Shown: positions 23,386-35,736, counted from the stretch's first letter. The stretch is 64,000 nt of DNA from Sulfotelmatobacter sp963788225 (GCA_963788225.1 CAWBGI010000001.1:992001-1056000); one strand, 5' to 3'. Numbers and translations: made by a program. Notes: generated from the letters alone by a model not told the origin.

Positions 23386-24447
23386 GTGCTCCTGCTCGAA
23401 AACATTCCGCTCGCGCCGCTAACCACCCTCAAAATCGGAGGCCCGGCGAAGTATTTCGTCGAGGCCGGCAATATCGCTGAAGTCCAGGAGGCAGTCACCT
23501 TCGCACGCTCCCGCGATCTCCCTCTGTTCGTTCTGGGCGGAGGCAGCAACCTGGTGGTCGCCGATGCCGGTTGGCCCGGCCTGGTGTTGAAGGTCGCGAT
23601 TCAAGGCATCAACCAACACACTGGCCACGATGAAGAAGGCAAAGTTCTCTTCGACGCGGGCGCCGGCGAGCCTTGGGACAAGTTCGTCTCTCACACCGTG
23701 ATGGCCCGCTGCGCCGGAGTCGAGTGCCTCAGCGGCATTCCTGGTAGCGTCGGCGGCACTCCAGTGCAGAACGTCGGAGCATACGGACAGGAAGTAGCCG
23801 AGACCATTGCATCGGTACAGGTTCTCGACTTGCGGGAAAACGATAATCAGGTGCGCGAACTCTGCCCTGAAGCCTGCGGTTTCAGCTATCGCGCGAGCAT
23901 CTTCAACACGACCGAGCGCGGACGCTTCATCGTTCTCCGCGTCACCTACGCACTTACCCCCGGAGGCAAACCTCGTATCGCGTATGCCGATCTCATGCGC
24001 CACTTCGAAGGCCGCGAAACGCTGCCGGACCTCGCTGAAACCCGCGAGGCGGTGCGCCACATTCGCGCTCGCAAGGGCATGCTCATCGCCCCCGGAGATC
24101 CGGACTGCTTGAGCGCAGGCTCGTTTTTCAAGAACCCCGTGCTCTCCGAAGCACAGCACGAAGATCTGAAGCAGCGCGCCGCCGCGCGAAGATTAACTCT
24201 GCCCAGCTATCCCGCCCTCGAAACCCGCAAAAAAATTTCTGCTGCCTGGCTGGTCGAGCGCTCCGGATTCGCCAAGGGATTCGGCTTCGGCCGAGTAGGC
24301 ATCTCCAGCAGGCATGCCCTCGCAATCGTCAATCGCGGCCAAGCCACAGCCGCCGACGTTCTAGCCCTGAAAGACCAGATCCAGCATCGCGTCGAAGAAA
24401 TCTGGGGCGTCCACCTGGAACCCGAACCAGTCATGGTCGGCTTCTAA
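23386..24447 (+). CDS. murB: UDP-N-acetylmuramate dehydrogenase
   Basis: A 353-residue type I MurB, which reduces UDP-GlcNAc-enolpyruvate in peptidoglycan precursor synthesis. The FAD-binding pattern GGGSNLVVADAGWPGLVLKV lies near residue 50, GIPGSVGGTPVQNVGAYGQEV is the conserved active-site block, the catalytic Ser is in SAGSFFKNPVLSE, and the C-terminal Glu motif is near EPEPVMVGF. The start is a GTG with a weak ribosome site. It is isolated from other mur genes here. Confidence 0.93.
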   Translation: MLLLENIPLAPLTTLKIGGPAKYFVEAGNIAEVQEAVTFARSRDLPLFVLGGGSNLVVADAGWPGLVLKVAIQGINQHTGHDEEGKVLFDAGAGEPWDKFVSHTVMARCAGVECLSGIPGSVGGTPVQNVGAYGQEVAETIASVQVLDLRENDNQVRELCPEACGFSYRASIFNTTERGRFIVLRVTYALTPGGKPRIAYADLMRHFEGRETLPDLAETREAVRHIRARKGMLIAPGDPDCLSAGSFFKNPVLSEAQHEDLKQRAAARRLTLPSYPALETRKKISAAWLVERSGFAKGFGFGRVGISSRHALAIVNRGQATAADVLALKDQIQHRVEEIWGVHLEPEPVMVGF

Positions 24448-24524
24448 ACCGCCCGGAACATACTGGAGTTATGTTCCGGCTGGAACACTTCTCGATTTTC
24501 GCGACCCCAAGCCCGAAAGCCGCC

Positions 24525-25481
24525 CTATGCGCCCGCGGCCTTCCCCTGGCTTCGATACCAGGCTACCGTCTGCCGCAGGCCGTCTTCAAAATTCACTTTG
24601 GGCTTGTATCCCAAATGTTCTGCGGCAGCGGAAATGTCGGCCAGCGAGTGTTTGATGTCGCCGCCACGCTCAGGACGATAGATGGGACAACCGGAGTACG
24701 AGGTCAGCGTCTGCAGGAGTTTGAAGGTCTCATTGAGCGTGACCCGCCGCCCCGTCGCCACATTGAACACCTTGCCCGCCGCTTGCTCTGCCGGAGCTTT
24801 GCATGCCAGCAGGTTGGCCTCGACCGCGTTGTCGATGTAAGTGAAATCCCGGCTCTGCTCGCCGTCGCCAAAAATCGTAGGCTGCTGCCCCGCCAGCATT
24901 TGCGTGATGAACTTGGCCAGCACTCCCGAATAAGGCGACGTCGGATCCTGCCGCGGACCAAAAATATTGAAGTAGCGCAGCGCCACCGTCTCCAGCCCGT
25001 AGCAGCGGTAGAACGAGGTCATGTAATGTTCGCTGGCCAGCTTGGCTACGGCGTAGGGCGAGATTGGGTCCGGCGTCATGCGCTCGTGTTTGGGCAGCGT
25101 GGGCGTATCGCCATACGCAGATGACGATGCCGCATAGATCACGCGCTTCACCTCGGCATCGCGCGCCGCCACCAGCACGTTCACCGTGCCATCCACGTTC
25201 GCCCGATTGCTTCCGATGGGGTCGAGCACCGACTTCGGCACCGAAGGAATCGCCGCTTGATGCAAAACATAGTCCACGCCCGTGCACGCCGACTTCATGG
25301 CGTCGAGGTCGAGAATGTCGGCCTCACGAAAATCGATCTGCCCCAAAATTTGCCCCAGGTTTTCCCGCCTGCCCGTCGCAAAGTTATCGACTCCGCGAAC
25401 CTGCTCGCCGCGCCGCAGCAATTCGTGCGCTAAAGACGATCCAATAAATCCGGCAATCCCCGTGATAAGGTAGAGCGCCAT
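24525..25481 (-). CDS. NAD-dependent nucleotide-sugar epimerase (UDP-GlcNAc/GalNAc C4-epimerase type)
   Basis: A 318-residue extended SDR protein. It has the NAD motif TGIAGFIGSSLA at the N-terminus, the HQAAIPSVPKS substrate block, the catalytic Ser in YAASSSAYGD and the Y-x3-K pair in SPYAVAKLASE. SVPKSV and ALRYFNIFGPRQDPTSPYSG match WbpP/Gne-type epimerases acting on UDP-GlcNAc. It may serve the polysaccharide locus at the right of the window. The start ATG lies close to GATGAAAG. Confidence 0.88.
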   Translation of the reverse strand: MALYLITGIAGFIGSSLAHELLRRGEQVRGVDNFATGRRENLGQILGQIDFREADILDLDAMKSACTGVDYVLHQAAIPSVPKSVLDPIGSNRANVDGTVNVLVAARDAEVKRVIYAASSSAYGDTPTLPKHERMTPDPISPYAVAKLASEHYMTSFYRCYGLETVALRYFNIFGPRQDPTSPYSGVLAKFITQMLAGQQPTIFGDGEQSRDFTYIDNAVEANLLACKAPAEQAAGKVFNVATGRRVTLNETFKLLQTLTSYSGCPIYRPERGGDIKHSLADISAAAEHLGYKPKVNFEDGLRQTVAWYRSQGKAAGA

Positions 25482-25550
25482 ATACTTTCATCATAACTAA
25501 TCGGGAGATTATTTTGGGCAAGCGGGCAACCCGGCTGAAGGCACGAGAGT

Positions 25551-25570
25551 AACTGAGAACTGAGAACTGA
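25551..25570 (-). repeat. CAGTTCTCAGTTCTCAGTT repeat after a PilZ gene (copy 1)
   Basis: A tandem-like CAGTTCT repeat 8-28 bases downstream of the PilZ gene, read on its coding strand. The same 19 bases occur at 39646-39664, also just after a PilZ gene and in the same relative orientation. Confidence 0.6.
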
Positions 25571-25578
25571 AACCACTG

Positions 25579-26220
25579 CTACTGGTTCCTTCGAACGATA
25601 CTCACGAACTCCTCCCGGCCCATCATATGCCGGTCCTCGAAAAAATTGAGCATGTCCTGCAAGACGGCGTGAGGGTTTGTGATCGCGCGCAGAGCATCCG
25701 GCTTCTGCATTGATGGAGTTCGCGTCCTGCCCAACACCACCGAAGGCTGCACGACCGACTTCACCAGCTCGCGCAACTGCCCGCGATCTGCTTCTGACAT
25801 CCGGATAAACAGTATTCCCATACCGACGCCAGGGTAGGCCACGCGCACCTCTCCTGTAGCCTCGACCCGAAAACCGTTGACTTCAAGTTTCAGGCCGATA
25901 TAGGCGCCAATGCTATAGGGTGCAGGAGTCTCAATGTAGCATCCGTGCACGCTGATGTCCGCAAGCGTCGCCCAGCTCGATACTGTGCCGTTCATTTCTT
26001 GTATCCGGGCGCTGCCCGTGCATTTGTAACGAGGGGTTCCGCGCTTCTCTGGCCGGAGGGCGCTCGCTTGGCGGGTTGGAGCTGCACCTTCCGCTCGGGT
26101 TTCAGCGGCGCGCGGAACGTCAGGCGCGCGGGCTGTCGCTGCGCCGGCAGCTTGCGGTGAGCCTGATCTCTTCAATGACGAGAGGTAGGCTGCACCATCG
26201 CTGGTTTCGTCGAACCCCAT
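25579..26220 (-). CDS. PilZ-domain protein
   Basis: A 213-residue protein with a disordered Ala/Pro/Arg-rich N-terminal ~60 residues and a PilZ domain (about 60-150). The c-di-GMP motifs are intact: RGTPR for RxxxR and DISVHG for DxSxxG, with GVGMGILF closing the barrel. A C-terminal helix (FFEDRHMMGREEFVSIVRRNQ region) follows. It should act as a cytoplasmic c-di-GMP receptor. The ATG at 26220 is used; an upstream GTG would add nine residues. Confidence 0.85.
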   Translation of the reverse strand: MGFDETSDGAAYLSSLKRSGSPQAAGAATARAPDVPRAAETRAEGAAPTRQASALRPEKRGTPRYKCTGSARIQEMNGTVSSWATLADISVHGCYIETPAPYSIGAYIGLKLEVNGFRVEATGEVRVAYPGVGMGILFIRMSEADRGQLRELVKSVVQPSVVLGRTRTPSMQKPDALRAITNPHAVLQDMLNFFEDRHMMGREEFVSIVRRNQ

Positions 26221-26385
26221 CGGCGGATGTTCCCCTTCACTTCGCACCTCGCACTTGGAAGCCTTTCGCCTGCCTGTGTGCGAGGAGATCCTTTTCTACT
26301 CTACGGAGCTTTCGAGAGGAACACTTAGCGCAAGTGGAAGGTGATGCGGTCGAAGGGCGCTGTCAGCTTCCGAAACGGGAGAAGT

Positions 26386-27000
26386 TCAGGATTGGAACGC
26401 GGCCACGGGGAATTCTGCCGCCGATTGCCGGATTTTATTCCATACCTCGTCCCGCCCGGCGCCGGTCTTTGCCGAGAACGGAATCACAGTCGCCGTCGGA
26501 TAGGCCTCCGCCAAGTTTTTCAGCGCGTTGCGCAACTGATTGTTCGAGAGCCGGTCACTCTTGGTCGCAACCAGGACAAACTCTCGGCCCGAGGCATTAA
26601 GAAAAGTTAATAGTTGTCGGTCGCTCGCTTGCGGGGGAACGTTCACGTCCACCAGCGCCAGACACAACGCCAGCGTGGGGCGGTCGTTGAGGTAGGGCTC
26701 GATGAACTTGGGCCACTCTTGCGAAATCTCGCGCGAGAGCTTGGCATAGCCGTAACCCGGCAGGTCGGCGAAGATGACCTCCGGACGCGGCTTTCCCGGC
26801 CAGCGCACCTCGAAAAAATTGATGCTGCGCGTGCGCCCCGGCGTGGAACTGGTGCGGGCGATCTTATCGCCGATCAGCGTGTTGATCACGCTGGACTTGC
26901 CCACGTTCGAACGGCCGAGGAATGCGACCTCCGGCAAGCTGGGAGCAGGAAAGTGCGCGGCATCGGTAGCCGCCGCCAGAAATCGCGCGAGAACCCTCAT
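26386..27000 (-). CDS. engB: Ribosome biogenesis GTPase EngB/YsxC
   Basis: A 204-residue GTPase of the EngB (YihA/YsxC) family, needed for late 50S assembly. G1 is GRSNVGKSS (near residue 29), the G2 region TSSTPGRTRSINFFEV, G3 DLPGYGYAK, G4 TKSD, and G5 near FSAKTGAG. Length is normal. It ends next to the PilZ gene on the same strand. Confidence 0.94.
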   Translation of the reverse strand: MRVLARFLAAATDAAHFPAPSLPEVAFLGRSNVGKSSVINTLIGDKIARTSSTPGRTRSINFFEVRWPGKPRPEVIFADLPGYGYAKLSREISQEWPKFIEPYLNDRPTLALCLALVDVNVPPQASDRQLLTFLNASGREFVLVATKSDRLSNNQLRNALKNLAEAYPTATVIPFSAKTGAGRDEVWNKIRQSAAEFPVAAFQS

Positions 27001-27057
27001 GCGCTAGTGTGCTATGCCGCGGGGAAAGTTGGCAAGCTGGCGGGCAAGAAAACCGTA

Positions 27058-27132
27058 AACCACAAAGGGCGCGAAGTATCACGAAGGTTTTCCTACCGGT
27101 TTCCTTCGTGTAACTTCGTGTCCTTTGTGGTT
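27058..27132. repeat. Long inverted repeat with 30-base arms (CACAAAGG/CACGAAG type)
   Basis: An arm from 27058 (AACCACAAAGGGCGCGAAG...) is the near reverse complement of the arm ending at 27132 (...CTTCGTGTCCTTTGTGGTT), with a ~15-base loop. Within each arm the CACGAAG unit recurs. It lies between dcd and engB and could terminate dcd transcription, or be a small dispersed repeat. Confidence 0.65.
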
Positions 27133-27156
27133 ATTTCCTGCGGTTGACGATTCCGG

Positions 27157-28332
27157 TTAACGGTCTGAGCGGCGAAACTGCTTGCTCAACGTGAGCGCCT
27201 GATGCTGGTAGGAAGATCCTATATTCGTCCCATAGATCTTCTCCGGTCGCGAGAGCAACGGCATATAGTTCAGCCGGCCCACAAGCTGGCCGTGTTCCAT
27301 CAGGAACGGAACTTCGTGGGCGCGAACTTCCAGCACCGCCGGGGTCCCTTTGATGTCCCCGGAGCCAAACCCGAATCCAGGATCAAAGAACCCCGCATAA
27401 TGAATTCGGAACTCGCCGTCCGACGGGTCAAAGGGCACCATCTCCGCCGCGAAGTCAGGGGGGACACGCACCTGTTCTTTTGATGCGAGTATGTAGAATG
27501 CGCCCGGCTCTAGGATTAAGGCCTTTTGAGTCTTCTCGTGAATGGGCTCCCAAAATTCGTCCAGCGGATAGTGGTTTACCTTATCCAACTCCACTAGAGG
27601 GGCGTTTGCCCGTGCTTTATACGCGATGATTTCGTTCGGCTGGGTAGCCTCCAAATTGACCGTTATTCTCAAACTTCCCCCCTCTAATCTGGCCTTTGCG
27701 GGGTCGTTGTCTACATAGACTAGCGTTTCTAGCCGGTCGAGTTTCTTGAGCCCAGGATCTCTGAACTCTGCATCTCCCTGTACGAATCGGAGTTGATTGA
27801 GCCGCATGCCCGCGCGAATGCGAACGGTGAATGTGCGCGGAACGATCTCCGCATACAGCTTGCCTTTGTACCCCGGACCGACACTGTCAAACTCAGTGCC
27901 GTAGTCAGTGATCAAACGTGTGAAAATATCGAGCCGACCAGTTGTACTCTTTGGATTGGCTCTCCCCGAAATGCTCCCGGGCAAATGAAGGTTCTCGACG
28001 AGAGGAACGATGTAAACGCAGTTCTTCTCGAAGACCGATGCCCCAGTTAGGGCAACTCTCGTCATCTGAAGTTCTTTTATCTTCGCCTCGACGGTGGAAT
28101 TCGGGCCTGGTAGGAAACTCGCGCGCACGCGATGAGCTATATCCCCCAAGCGAAGATCAAGGCTGGCCGGTTGGATCTGATCCGAGTCGATGGGCCGATC
28201 GGCGACAATAACTTGCTCGTCGATTAACTTCTCGATTGATTGTGAAGGAAGAATCCCGTTGTCCCGGTCTATCGGCAATAACATGTCGGGGAAGAGCGCG
28301 ACATCGCCGTTAGGATTTTCGAACCTGGACAT
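27157..28332 (-). CDS. dcd: dCTP deaminase, double-domain bacterial type
   Basis: A 391-residue protein, about twice the length of E. coli Dcd (193). The first half carries the dUTPase-like fold with QPASLDLRLGDIAHRV, SGRANPKSTTGRLDIFTRLI (the catalytic SxxGR region) and a conserved PGYKGKLYAEIVPR block. The second half repeats the fold with PSDGEFRIHYAGFFDPGFG. This long form occurs in Alphaproteobacteria and Acidobacteria and makes dUTP from dCTP. The ATG at 28332 follows GAAGAAG; a TTG upstream would add nine residues. Confidence 0.87.
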   Translation of the reverse strand: MSRFENPNGDVALFPDMLLPIDRDNGILPSQSIEKLIDEQVIVADRPIDSDQIQPASLDLRLGDIAHRVRASFLPGPNSTVEAKIKELQMTRVALTGASVFEKNCVYIVPLVENLHLPGSISGRANPKSTTGRLDIFTRLITDYGTEFDSVGPGYKGKLYAEIVPRTFTVRIRAGMRLNQLRFVQGDAEFRDPGLKKLDRLETLVYVDNDPAKARLEGGSLRITVNLEATQPNEIIAYKARANAPLVELDKVNHYPLDEFWEPIHEKTQKALILEPGAFYILASKEQVRVPPDFAAEMVPFDPSDGEFRIHYAGFFDPGFGFGSGDIKGTPAVLEVRAHEVPFLMEHGQLVGRLNYMPLLSRPEKIYGTNIGSSYQHQALTLSKQFRRSDR

Positions 28333-28454
28333 GTTTAGAGCTTCTTCAGAATAATTCAAAACGATTTACGGCCTAACCGGTGATTCCGCTGGCTGGGAGT
28401 GCTTCCAATTTACGAGTGTGTTCTTTCGCTGTCAACCATAACAGAACGGCGACG

Positions 28455-30866
<2,412 letters not shown>

Positions 30867-31007
30867 TCAATCTCCCTGGGTTTACGCGGTATGACTTTCG
30901 CCAAATGACTTCCGTCCGAAGAGTCGCACCGATGGCTCCGTGCCGAATAGTGATCACCAGCCCCTGGCCACCAGCCAACAACTGCCTACCAGTTTACTCC
31001 TCTTTTA

Positions 31008-32288
31008 TTATCCCGCCTTCTCTAATGTGGCCACGGAAGCGCTGCGTTTTTCCACCATCTCCCGCGTGACCTCAAACTCCTTCAGTTTCTTCTGGCTGGG
31101 CAGGTGGAACATCAGGTCAAGCATCAGTTCTTCCAGAATCATGCGCAGGCCGCGGGCGCCCACTTTGCGCGCCATGGCCTGGCGGGCGATCGCCCGCAGG
31201 GCGTCGTCGCTGAACTTCAGGCGCACGTTCTCGAACTCGAAGAGCCGCTGGTACTGCTTAACGATGGCATTCTTGGGACGCGTCAGAATCTCGATCAGCG
31301 CAAACTCGTCCAGATCCTCGAGCATACCGCAGACGGGCATGCGGCCAACGAACTCAGGAATCAGCCCAAACTTGATCAAATCCTCCGGCTGGATTTCGCT
31401 CAGCAGTTCAAAATTGCGCTTGCGCGCGACCACGGCATCTTCCTTTTCCGCCTCTTCGCCGCCGCGGAAGCCCAGCGACTTTTTCCCAACGCGCCGGCCG
31501 ATAATCTTCTCCAGGCCCACGAACGCGCCGCCGCAGATAAACAGAATGTTGGTGGTGTCAACCGGCGTAAATTCCTGGTGCGGATGTTTGCGCCCGCCCT
31601 GCGGCGGAACGTTGGCGATGGTTCCTTCCAAAATCTTCAGCAAGGCCTGCTGCACGCCCTCGCCGGAAACATCGCGCGTAATCGACGGATTCTCGTCCTT
31701 GCGCCCGATCTTGTCGATCTCGTCAATGTAGATGATGCCGGTCTGCGCGCGGCTCACATCGCCCTCAGCCGCCTGCAGCAGCTTGAGGATGATGTTCTCC
31801 ACATCCTCGCCCACGTAACCGGCCTCGGTAAGCGTGGTCGCATCCACGATGGCGAAGGGAACGTCCAGCATGCGCGCCAACGTTTGCGCCAGCAAAGTTT
31901 TCCCGGTTCCCGTGGGACCAATGAGCAATATGTTCGACTTGCTCAGTTCAATCCCATCCCCGGCCGTCTTCTGCCGGTTCATGAAGATGCGCTTGTAGTG
32001 GTTGTAAACCGCGACGGCCAGCTTCTTCTTGGTCTGCTCCTGCCCGATGACGTATTCATCGAGGAAGGTCTTCACCTCCTGCGGCTTGGGCAACTGGTTC
32101 GGCGCCGCGGTCTGCGGAGTGGCCGTGCGATCGTCTTCCAGAATCGAGTTGCATACCGCGACGCACTCATCGCAAATATAAGCGCGCGGATAATCGCTGG
32201 GCGACGAGATCAGCTTGGCCACCGCATCCTGCGACTTGTGGCAGAACGAACAGCGCAAAATCTCGTCAGTCCCAGACTTGTTTTTCAC
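31008..32288 (-). CDS. clpX: ATP-dependent Clp protease ATP-binding subunit ClpX
   Basis: A 426-residue AAA+ unfoldase. The N-terminal zinc-binding domain has C13, C16, C39 and C42 (CSFC...CDEC); Walker A is GPTGTGKTLLAQ, Walker B IIYIDEIDKI, and the RKHPHQEF pore/RKH region is present. It delivers substrates to ClpP encoded just upstream. A GTG start follows GGAG. Confidence 0.96.
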   Translation of the reverse strand: MKNKSGTDEILRCSFCHKSQDAVAKLISSPSDYPRAYICDECVAVCNSILEDDRTATPQTAAPNQLPKPQEVKTFLDEYVIGQEQTKKKLAVAVYNHYKRIFMNRQKTAGDGIELSKSNILLIGPTGTGKTLLAQTLARMLDVPFAIVDATTLTEAGYVGEDVENIILKLLQAAEGDVSRAQTGIIYIDEIDKIGRKDENPSITRDVSGEGVQQALLKILEGTIANVPPQGGRKHPHQEFTPVDTTNILFICGGAFVGLEKIIGRRVGKKSLGFRGGEEAEKEDAVVARKRNFELLSEIQPEDLIKFGLIPEFVGRMPVCGMLEDLDEFALIEILTRPKNAIVKQYQRLFEFENVRLKFSDDALRAIARQAMARKVGARGLRMILEELMLDLMFHLPSQKKLKEFEVTREMVEKRSASVATLEKAG

Positions 32289-32310
32289 CAGGCTCCGCTC
32301 CTTGTTCTCT

Positions 32311-32386
32311 TAGTACCGAGTACCTGGTACCAAGTTGCGAGTACTCAGCGATTTGCTCGGTACTGGGTACTAGAAACTCGGTACTA
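32311..32386. repeat. GTACCGAGTAC-type decayed repeats, clpX-clpP gap
   Basis: Several short overlapping copies of GTACCGAG/CTCGGTAC in both orientations fill the clpX-clpP spacer. The same unit recurs at 44408-44443. They look like remnants of a dispersed intergenic repeat. Confidence 0.5.
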
Positions 32387-32395
32387 TGCAAGCGC

Positions 32396-33016
32396 TTATC
32401 CTACCGCTTTTACGGTCTTATAGATGATATCGTCTATGATTCCATATTCCTTAGCCTGCTGCGCGTTCATGATGAAATCGCGCTCCACGTCCTTTTCCAC
32501 TTTATCGAGCTTCTGCCCGCTGTGCTTGGAGAGTAACTGATTGGTAATCTCCCGCATCCGCAGAATCTCCCGCGCGTGGATGTCGATATCCGTAGCCTGA
32601 CCCGACAACCCTCCCATCGAAGGTTGATGAATCAGGATGCGCGAATTGGGCAATGCCAGCCGCTTCTTCGGCTCGCCCGCCGCCAGCAGCAAAGCCGCCA
32701 TCGAGGCCGCCTGGCCCACGCACAACGTCATCACGTCGTTCTTCACGTACTGCATGGTGTCATAAATCGCCATGCCCGCCGTGATCGACCCTCCCGGAGA
32801 GTTCACATAAAGCTGAATGTCTTTCTCCGGATCTTCCTGCGCCAGAAACAGCATCTGCGCAATCACCAGGTTGGCGATGTTGTCGTCAATCGGCGTGCCT
32901 ATAAAAATAATGTTATCGCGGAGCAGCCGGGAATAAATGTCGTAGGCGCGTTCGCCCCGCCCGGTCTGCTCGATGACCATCGGTACCAGCATCATTTGCG
33001 GATCTTTTTGACTCAT
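32396..33016 (-). CDS. clpP: ATP-dependent Clp protease proteolytic subunit ClpP
   Basis: A 206-residue serine protease. The catalytic Ser is S105 in GQAASMAALLL and the His is H130 in SRILIHQPSMGG, with the Asp in the helix after EKDVERDF. LYVNSPGGSITAGMAIYDTM forms the oxyanion region. Length is typical. It pairs with ClpX. Confidence 0.96.
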   Translation of the reverse strand: MSQKDPQMMLVPMVIEQTGRGERAYDIYSRLLRDNIIFIGTPIDDNIANLVIAQMLFLAQEDPEKDIQLYVNSPGGSITAGMAIYDTMQYVKNDVMTLCVGQAASMAALLLAAGEPKKRLALPNSRILIHQPSMGGLSGQATDIDIHAREILRMREITNQLLSKHSGQKLDKVEKDVERDFIMNAQQAKEYGIIDDIIYKTVKAVG

Positions 33017-33113
33017 GGTTAACCGGACCTGTCACCGGACCTGCCACACTCCGCCCCGAAATATCGCTTGCACTTCTCGGGGAGGGTCGAAAGTGGTCCA
33101 CGTCTTTTTCCTT

Positions 33114-34442
33114 CTACGCGGACTGGTGATAAAGAAATTCGAGGGTCTTCTCGCTGCGGATTCTATTCCGGATTCTATCGAGGCCCCCATCCTCTGTCAA
33201 ACGCGCGCGCACCGCCTCCGACGTCTGTTTTGACTGTCGAGCCAGCGCCTCCAACTCCCGGTTCACTTCCTCGTCGCTGACCCCGATTTTCTCGAGATCG
33301 GCGATCCGTTCCAGCAATAAAGAAGACTTCACATCCTGCACCGCCTGCTCCCGCTGGCCAGCCCGCAGCCGCGGCAGGTCCATCTTCTTCAAATCTTCCA
33401 TCTTCATGCCCTGCGCCGCTAGAGCCCGAAGTCCACGCTCCAGGCGCAAATCAATCTGCCGGTCCACTAGCGACTCCGGCACCTCAAACTCGTTGCGCTT
33501 CACCAACTCGGCAACCAGTTTGTCTTTCGCCTCGCGCTCGGCCGTGTGCCGCTTTTCCGCTTCCATGTTTTCGCGGATCTGTTTTCGCACCTGGTCGAGA
33601 CTGGTAAATTCTCCCAGCTCTTTGGCGAAGTCATCGTTCAACTCGGGCAGGGTCTTCTGCTTGATGCCGCTCACCTTCACCGTATAAACAAAAGTCTTGC
33701 CGGCCAGCCGCTTGTCCTGAATGTCTTCGGGATAACTCACATCAAACGTCCGCTCGTCGCCGGCCGAAGCCCCGGTAAGGTTCTGTGAAAACTGCGGCAC
33801 CGTATTCTTGCCGCCAATCTCGATCAGTACCTCGTCCATATGCACGGGATTCGATTTCGCGGCCTCAGCGGCCGCAGCGTCTTTAGGCTTGCCATCCATC
33901 GAAGCCTGCGCAAAATCTCCCTCAGCCAGCGGACGCCCCTCCACCGTGGTGTAGGTAGCATGCTGTTCGCGCAAGCCGCCAAGCGCCTGCTCAATTTCCT
34001 CGTCGGTCACGGCAATCTCCGGCTTGTCGGCCCGCAGATCTTTGTAGCCCTCAACCTGAATCTCCGGCAGCACTTCGAACGAAGCCTTGAAGGTAAGCGG
34101 CTCGCCGTCATGAATATGCAGATCGGTAACCCGCGGCTGCGAAACCGGAATCAGCCCCAGCCTCTCCGTCTCCCGCTGAAAATATTTGGGGATCAAAGCC
34201 TCGGCCACATCGTTCTTAAGCCCATCGCCAAAGCGCTGCTTGATGATGGAAGCCGGCACATGCCCAGCCCGAAACCCCGGCAGCCGCGCACTCTTCTGAT
34301 AGCGCTGAATCTGCAACTCAGTCTCGCGCGCAACCTCCGCGGCCGGAATCTCAACCGAGATCTCGCGCTTGATGTCTTTCTTGGTAGCTTCTGTCTTGGT
34401 CGCGTCGACCTTAGCCGCGTCAGTAGTTTCTGTGGGGCTCAC
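33114..34442 (-). CDS. tig: Trigger factor (ribosome-associated chaperone / PPIase)
   Basis: A 442-residue trigger factor. The N-terminal ribosome-binding domain includes the signature ARLPGFRAGHVP (G-F-R-x-G-x-x-P), then a FKBP-like PPIase domain (about 165-250, EGDFAQASMDGKP...), then the helical chaperone arms. The GTG at 34442 is preferred because GAAAGG lies upstream and the family starts near here; a longer open frame upstream reads through leader DNA with no similarity. The first 20 residues are a Thr/Lys-rich tail before KREISVEIPAAEV. Confidence 0.93.
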   Translation of the reverse strand: MSPTETTDAAKVDATKTEATKKDIKREISVEIPAAEVARETELQIQRYQKSARLPGFRAGHVPASIIKQRFGDGLKNDVAEALIPKYFQRETERLGLIPVSQPRVTDLHIHDGEPLTFKASFEVLPEIQVEGYKDLRADKPEIAVTDEEIEQALGGLREQHATYTTVEGRPLAEGDFAQASMDGKPKDAAAAEAAKSNPVHMDEVLIEIGGKNTVPQFSQNLTGASAGDERTFDVSYPEDIQDKRLAGKTFVYTVKVSGIKQKTLPELNDDFAKELGEFTSLDQVRKQIRENMEAEKRHTAEREAKDKLVAELVKRNEFEVPESLVDRQIDLRLERGLRALAAQGMKMEDLKKMDLPRLRAGQREQAVQDVKSSLLLERIADLEKIGVSDEEVNRELEALARQSKQTSEAVRARLTEDGGLDRIRNRIRSEKTLEFLYHQSA

Positions 34443-34920
34443 TTTTTGCCTTTCACTTGCCCGCTGCACCCGGAGGCTCCGTCGAGCAAACGGAACCCAC
34501 CCGAATTCATACGGCGTTAATCTTGAGTGTAAAGACAGAAGGAGAGCACCGTCAAACGAGTTCCTTCTTCGACGCTCCGCTTTTATCTCATCACACTGGC
34601 ACGTGCGGACAATCACTGACGCCAACGCGCAGCCCTGTTAGAAGTTTCGAGAGCGTGCGCGGATTCGGCCTTCACTCACCAGCACGGCCTGCTCGTCGAA
34701 TCAAACCGCGCTCGACGCCGGTTCAAGGCGTCGTGAACCAGGGCCCAAAGCAGCGTGCAAAAGCGCACGTAACTTCACACATTTCTGACCCAGGTCAACC
34801 GGCTGTGTCTACAGGTTCGGATTTGCCGACGGGATTCAGTTTTCATCACTCGGCAGAACCTCGGCCTCCGCACGACCCAACCCCTTCCCCTAAACAAATT
34901 CGCGCCTCAAGGTGATCCTC
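34443..34920. other. 478-bp divergent gap (tig / collagen-like gene)
   Basis: No gene is supported. It contains the promoters of tig (left) and the DNRLRE gene (right) and a hairpin GACGCC...GGCGTC near 34716-34734. No recognised operator or riboswitch was found. Confidence 0.5.
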
Positions 34921-35724
34921 ATGTCCAAATTCGTTTACTTCGCAGTCATAGCCGTTCTTGCGGTAACGATGTTCGCAACCAACACGCAGGCCCAGGCTCC
35001 GCCTTCGGCCGACACCTATGTCAGCAGTTCCACTCCTAAAACCAACTATGGTGTCAGCCCCATTCTTGTCGTGCAACCCGGCACCACCACGTTTATCCAG
35101 TTCAATCTCTCCACTCTGCCCACCGGAGCCAGCGTCAACAAAGCCACGCTGCGACTCTATGTGGATGGTGTAATTACGGGAGGCAGCTTCGATGTGTTCC
35201 CGGTGAACGGCGCATGGTCGGAGAGCGCGCTGACCTACAACACTCCGCCACCGTCGCTGGGCGCCTCGGCCACCGGAAATAAGCCCATCGCGATCACTAC
35301 TGCGAGCTTCAGCAAGTTCCTTCTCATTGACATCACCTCACTCGTGCAGGGCTGGGTGAACGGAACGACCGTCAACAACGGCGTGGCCCTGGCGCTCACT
35401 ACTGCAAACGGAATTTTCTCGTTCGATGCGAAGGAAAGTTTGCTCACAGGCAATGGTCCGGAGTTGGAGATTGTGCTGAACGGGCCCGCTGGACCACAGG
35501 GCATCCAAGGGATTCAGGGTCCACAGGGATCGGCCGGATCGCAAGGACCAGCGGGAGCGCAAGGGACACAAGGACCGACCGGCCTGCAAGGTCTTCAGGG
35601 AGTCTCTGGACCAACTGGACCGCAAGGCCCGCAAGGACCTGCTGGTATCAACAACCGGGGAACCTGGAACGGCAGCAACACTTACAACGGTAATAATTTA
35701 CTTGACTCATCCATGAGTATTTGA
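34921..35724 (+). pseudogene. DNRLRE/collagen-like secreted protein, truncated by IS1595 element
   Basis: A 267-residue open frame with a signal peptide, a DNRLRE domain (about 30-195: ADTYVSSSTPKTNYG, RLYVDG, WSESALTYNTPP, DITSLVQGWVNG) and a collagen-like GPQGIQGIQGPQGSAG region of Gly-x-y triplets. These surface proteins usually continue with NNRGTWNGS... repeats; here that motif is cut after about four residues. The last ten residues (NNLLDSSMSI) are encoded by the left end of the IS (from 35689). No continuation was found beyond the right IS end, so the 3' part is lost. AAGGTGAT lies upstream of the ATG. A truncated product may still be exported. Confidence 0.75.
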
Positions 35725-35736
35725 TAGATTCTAGGC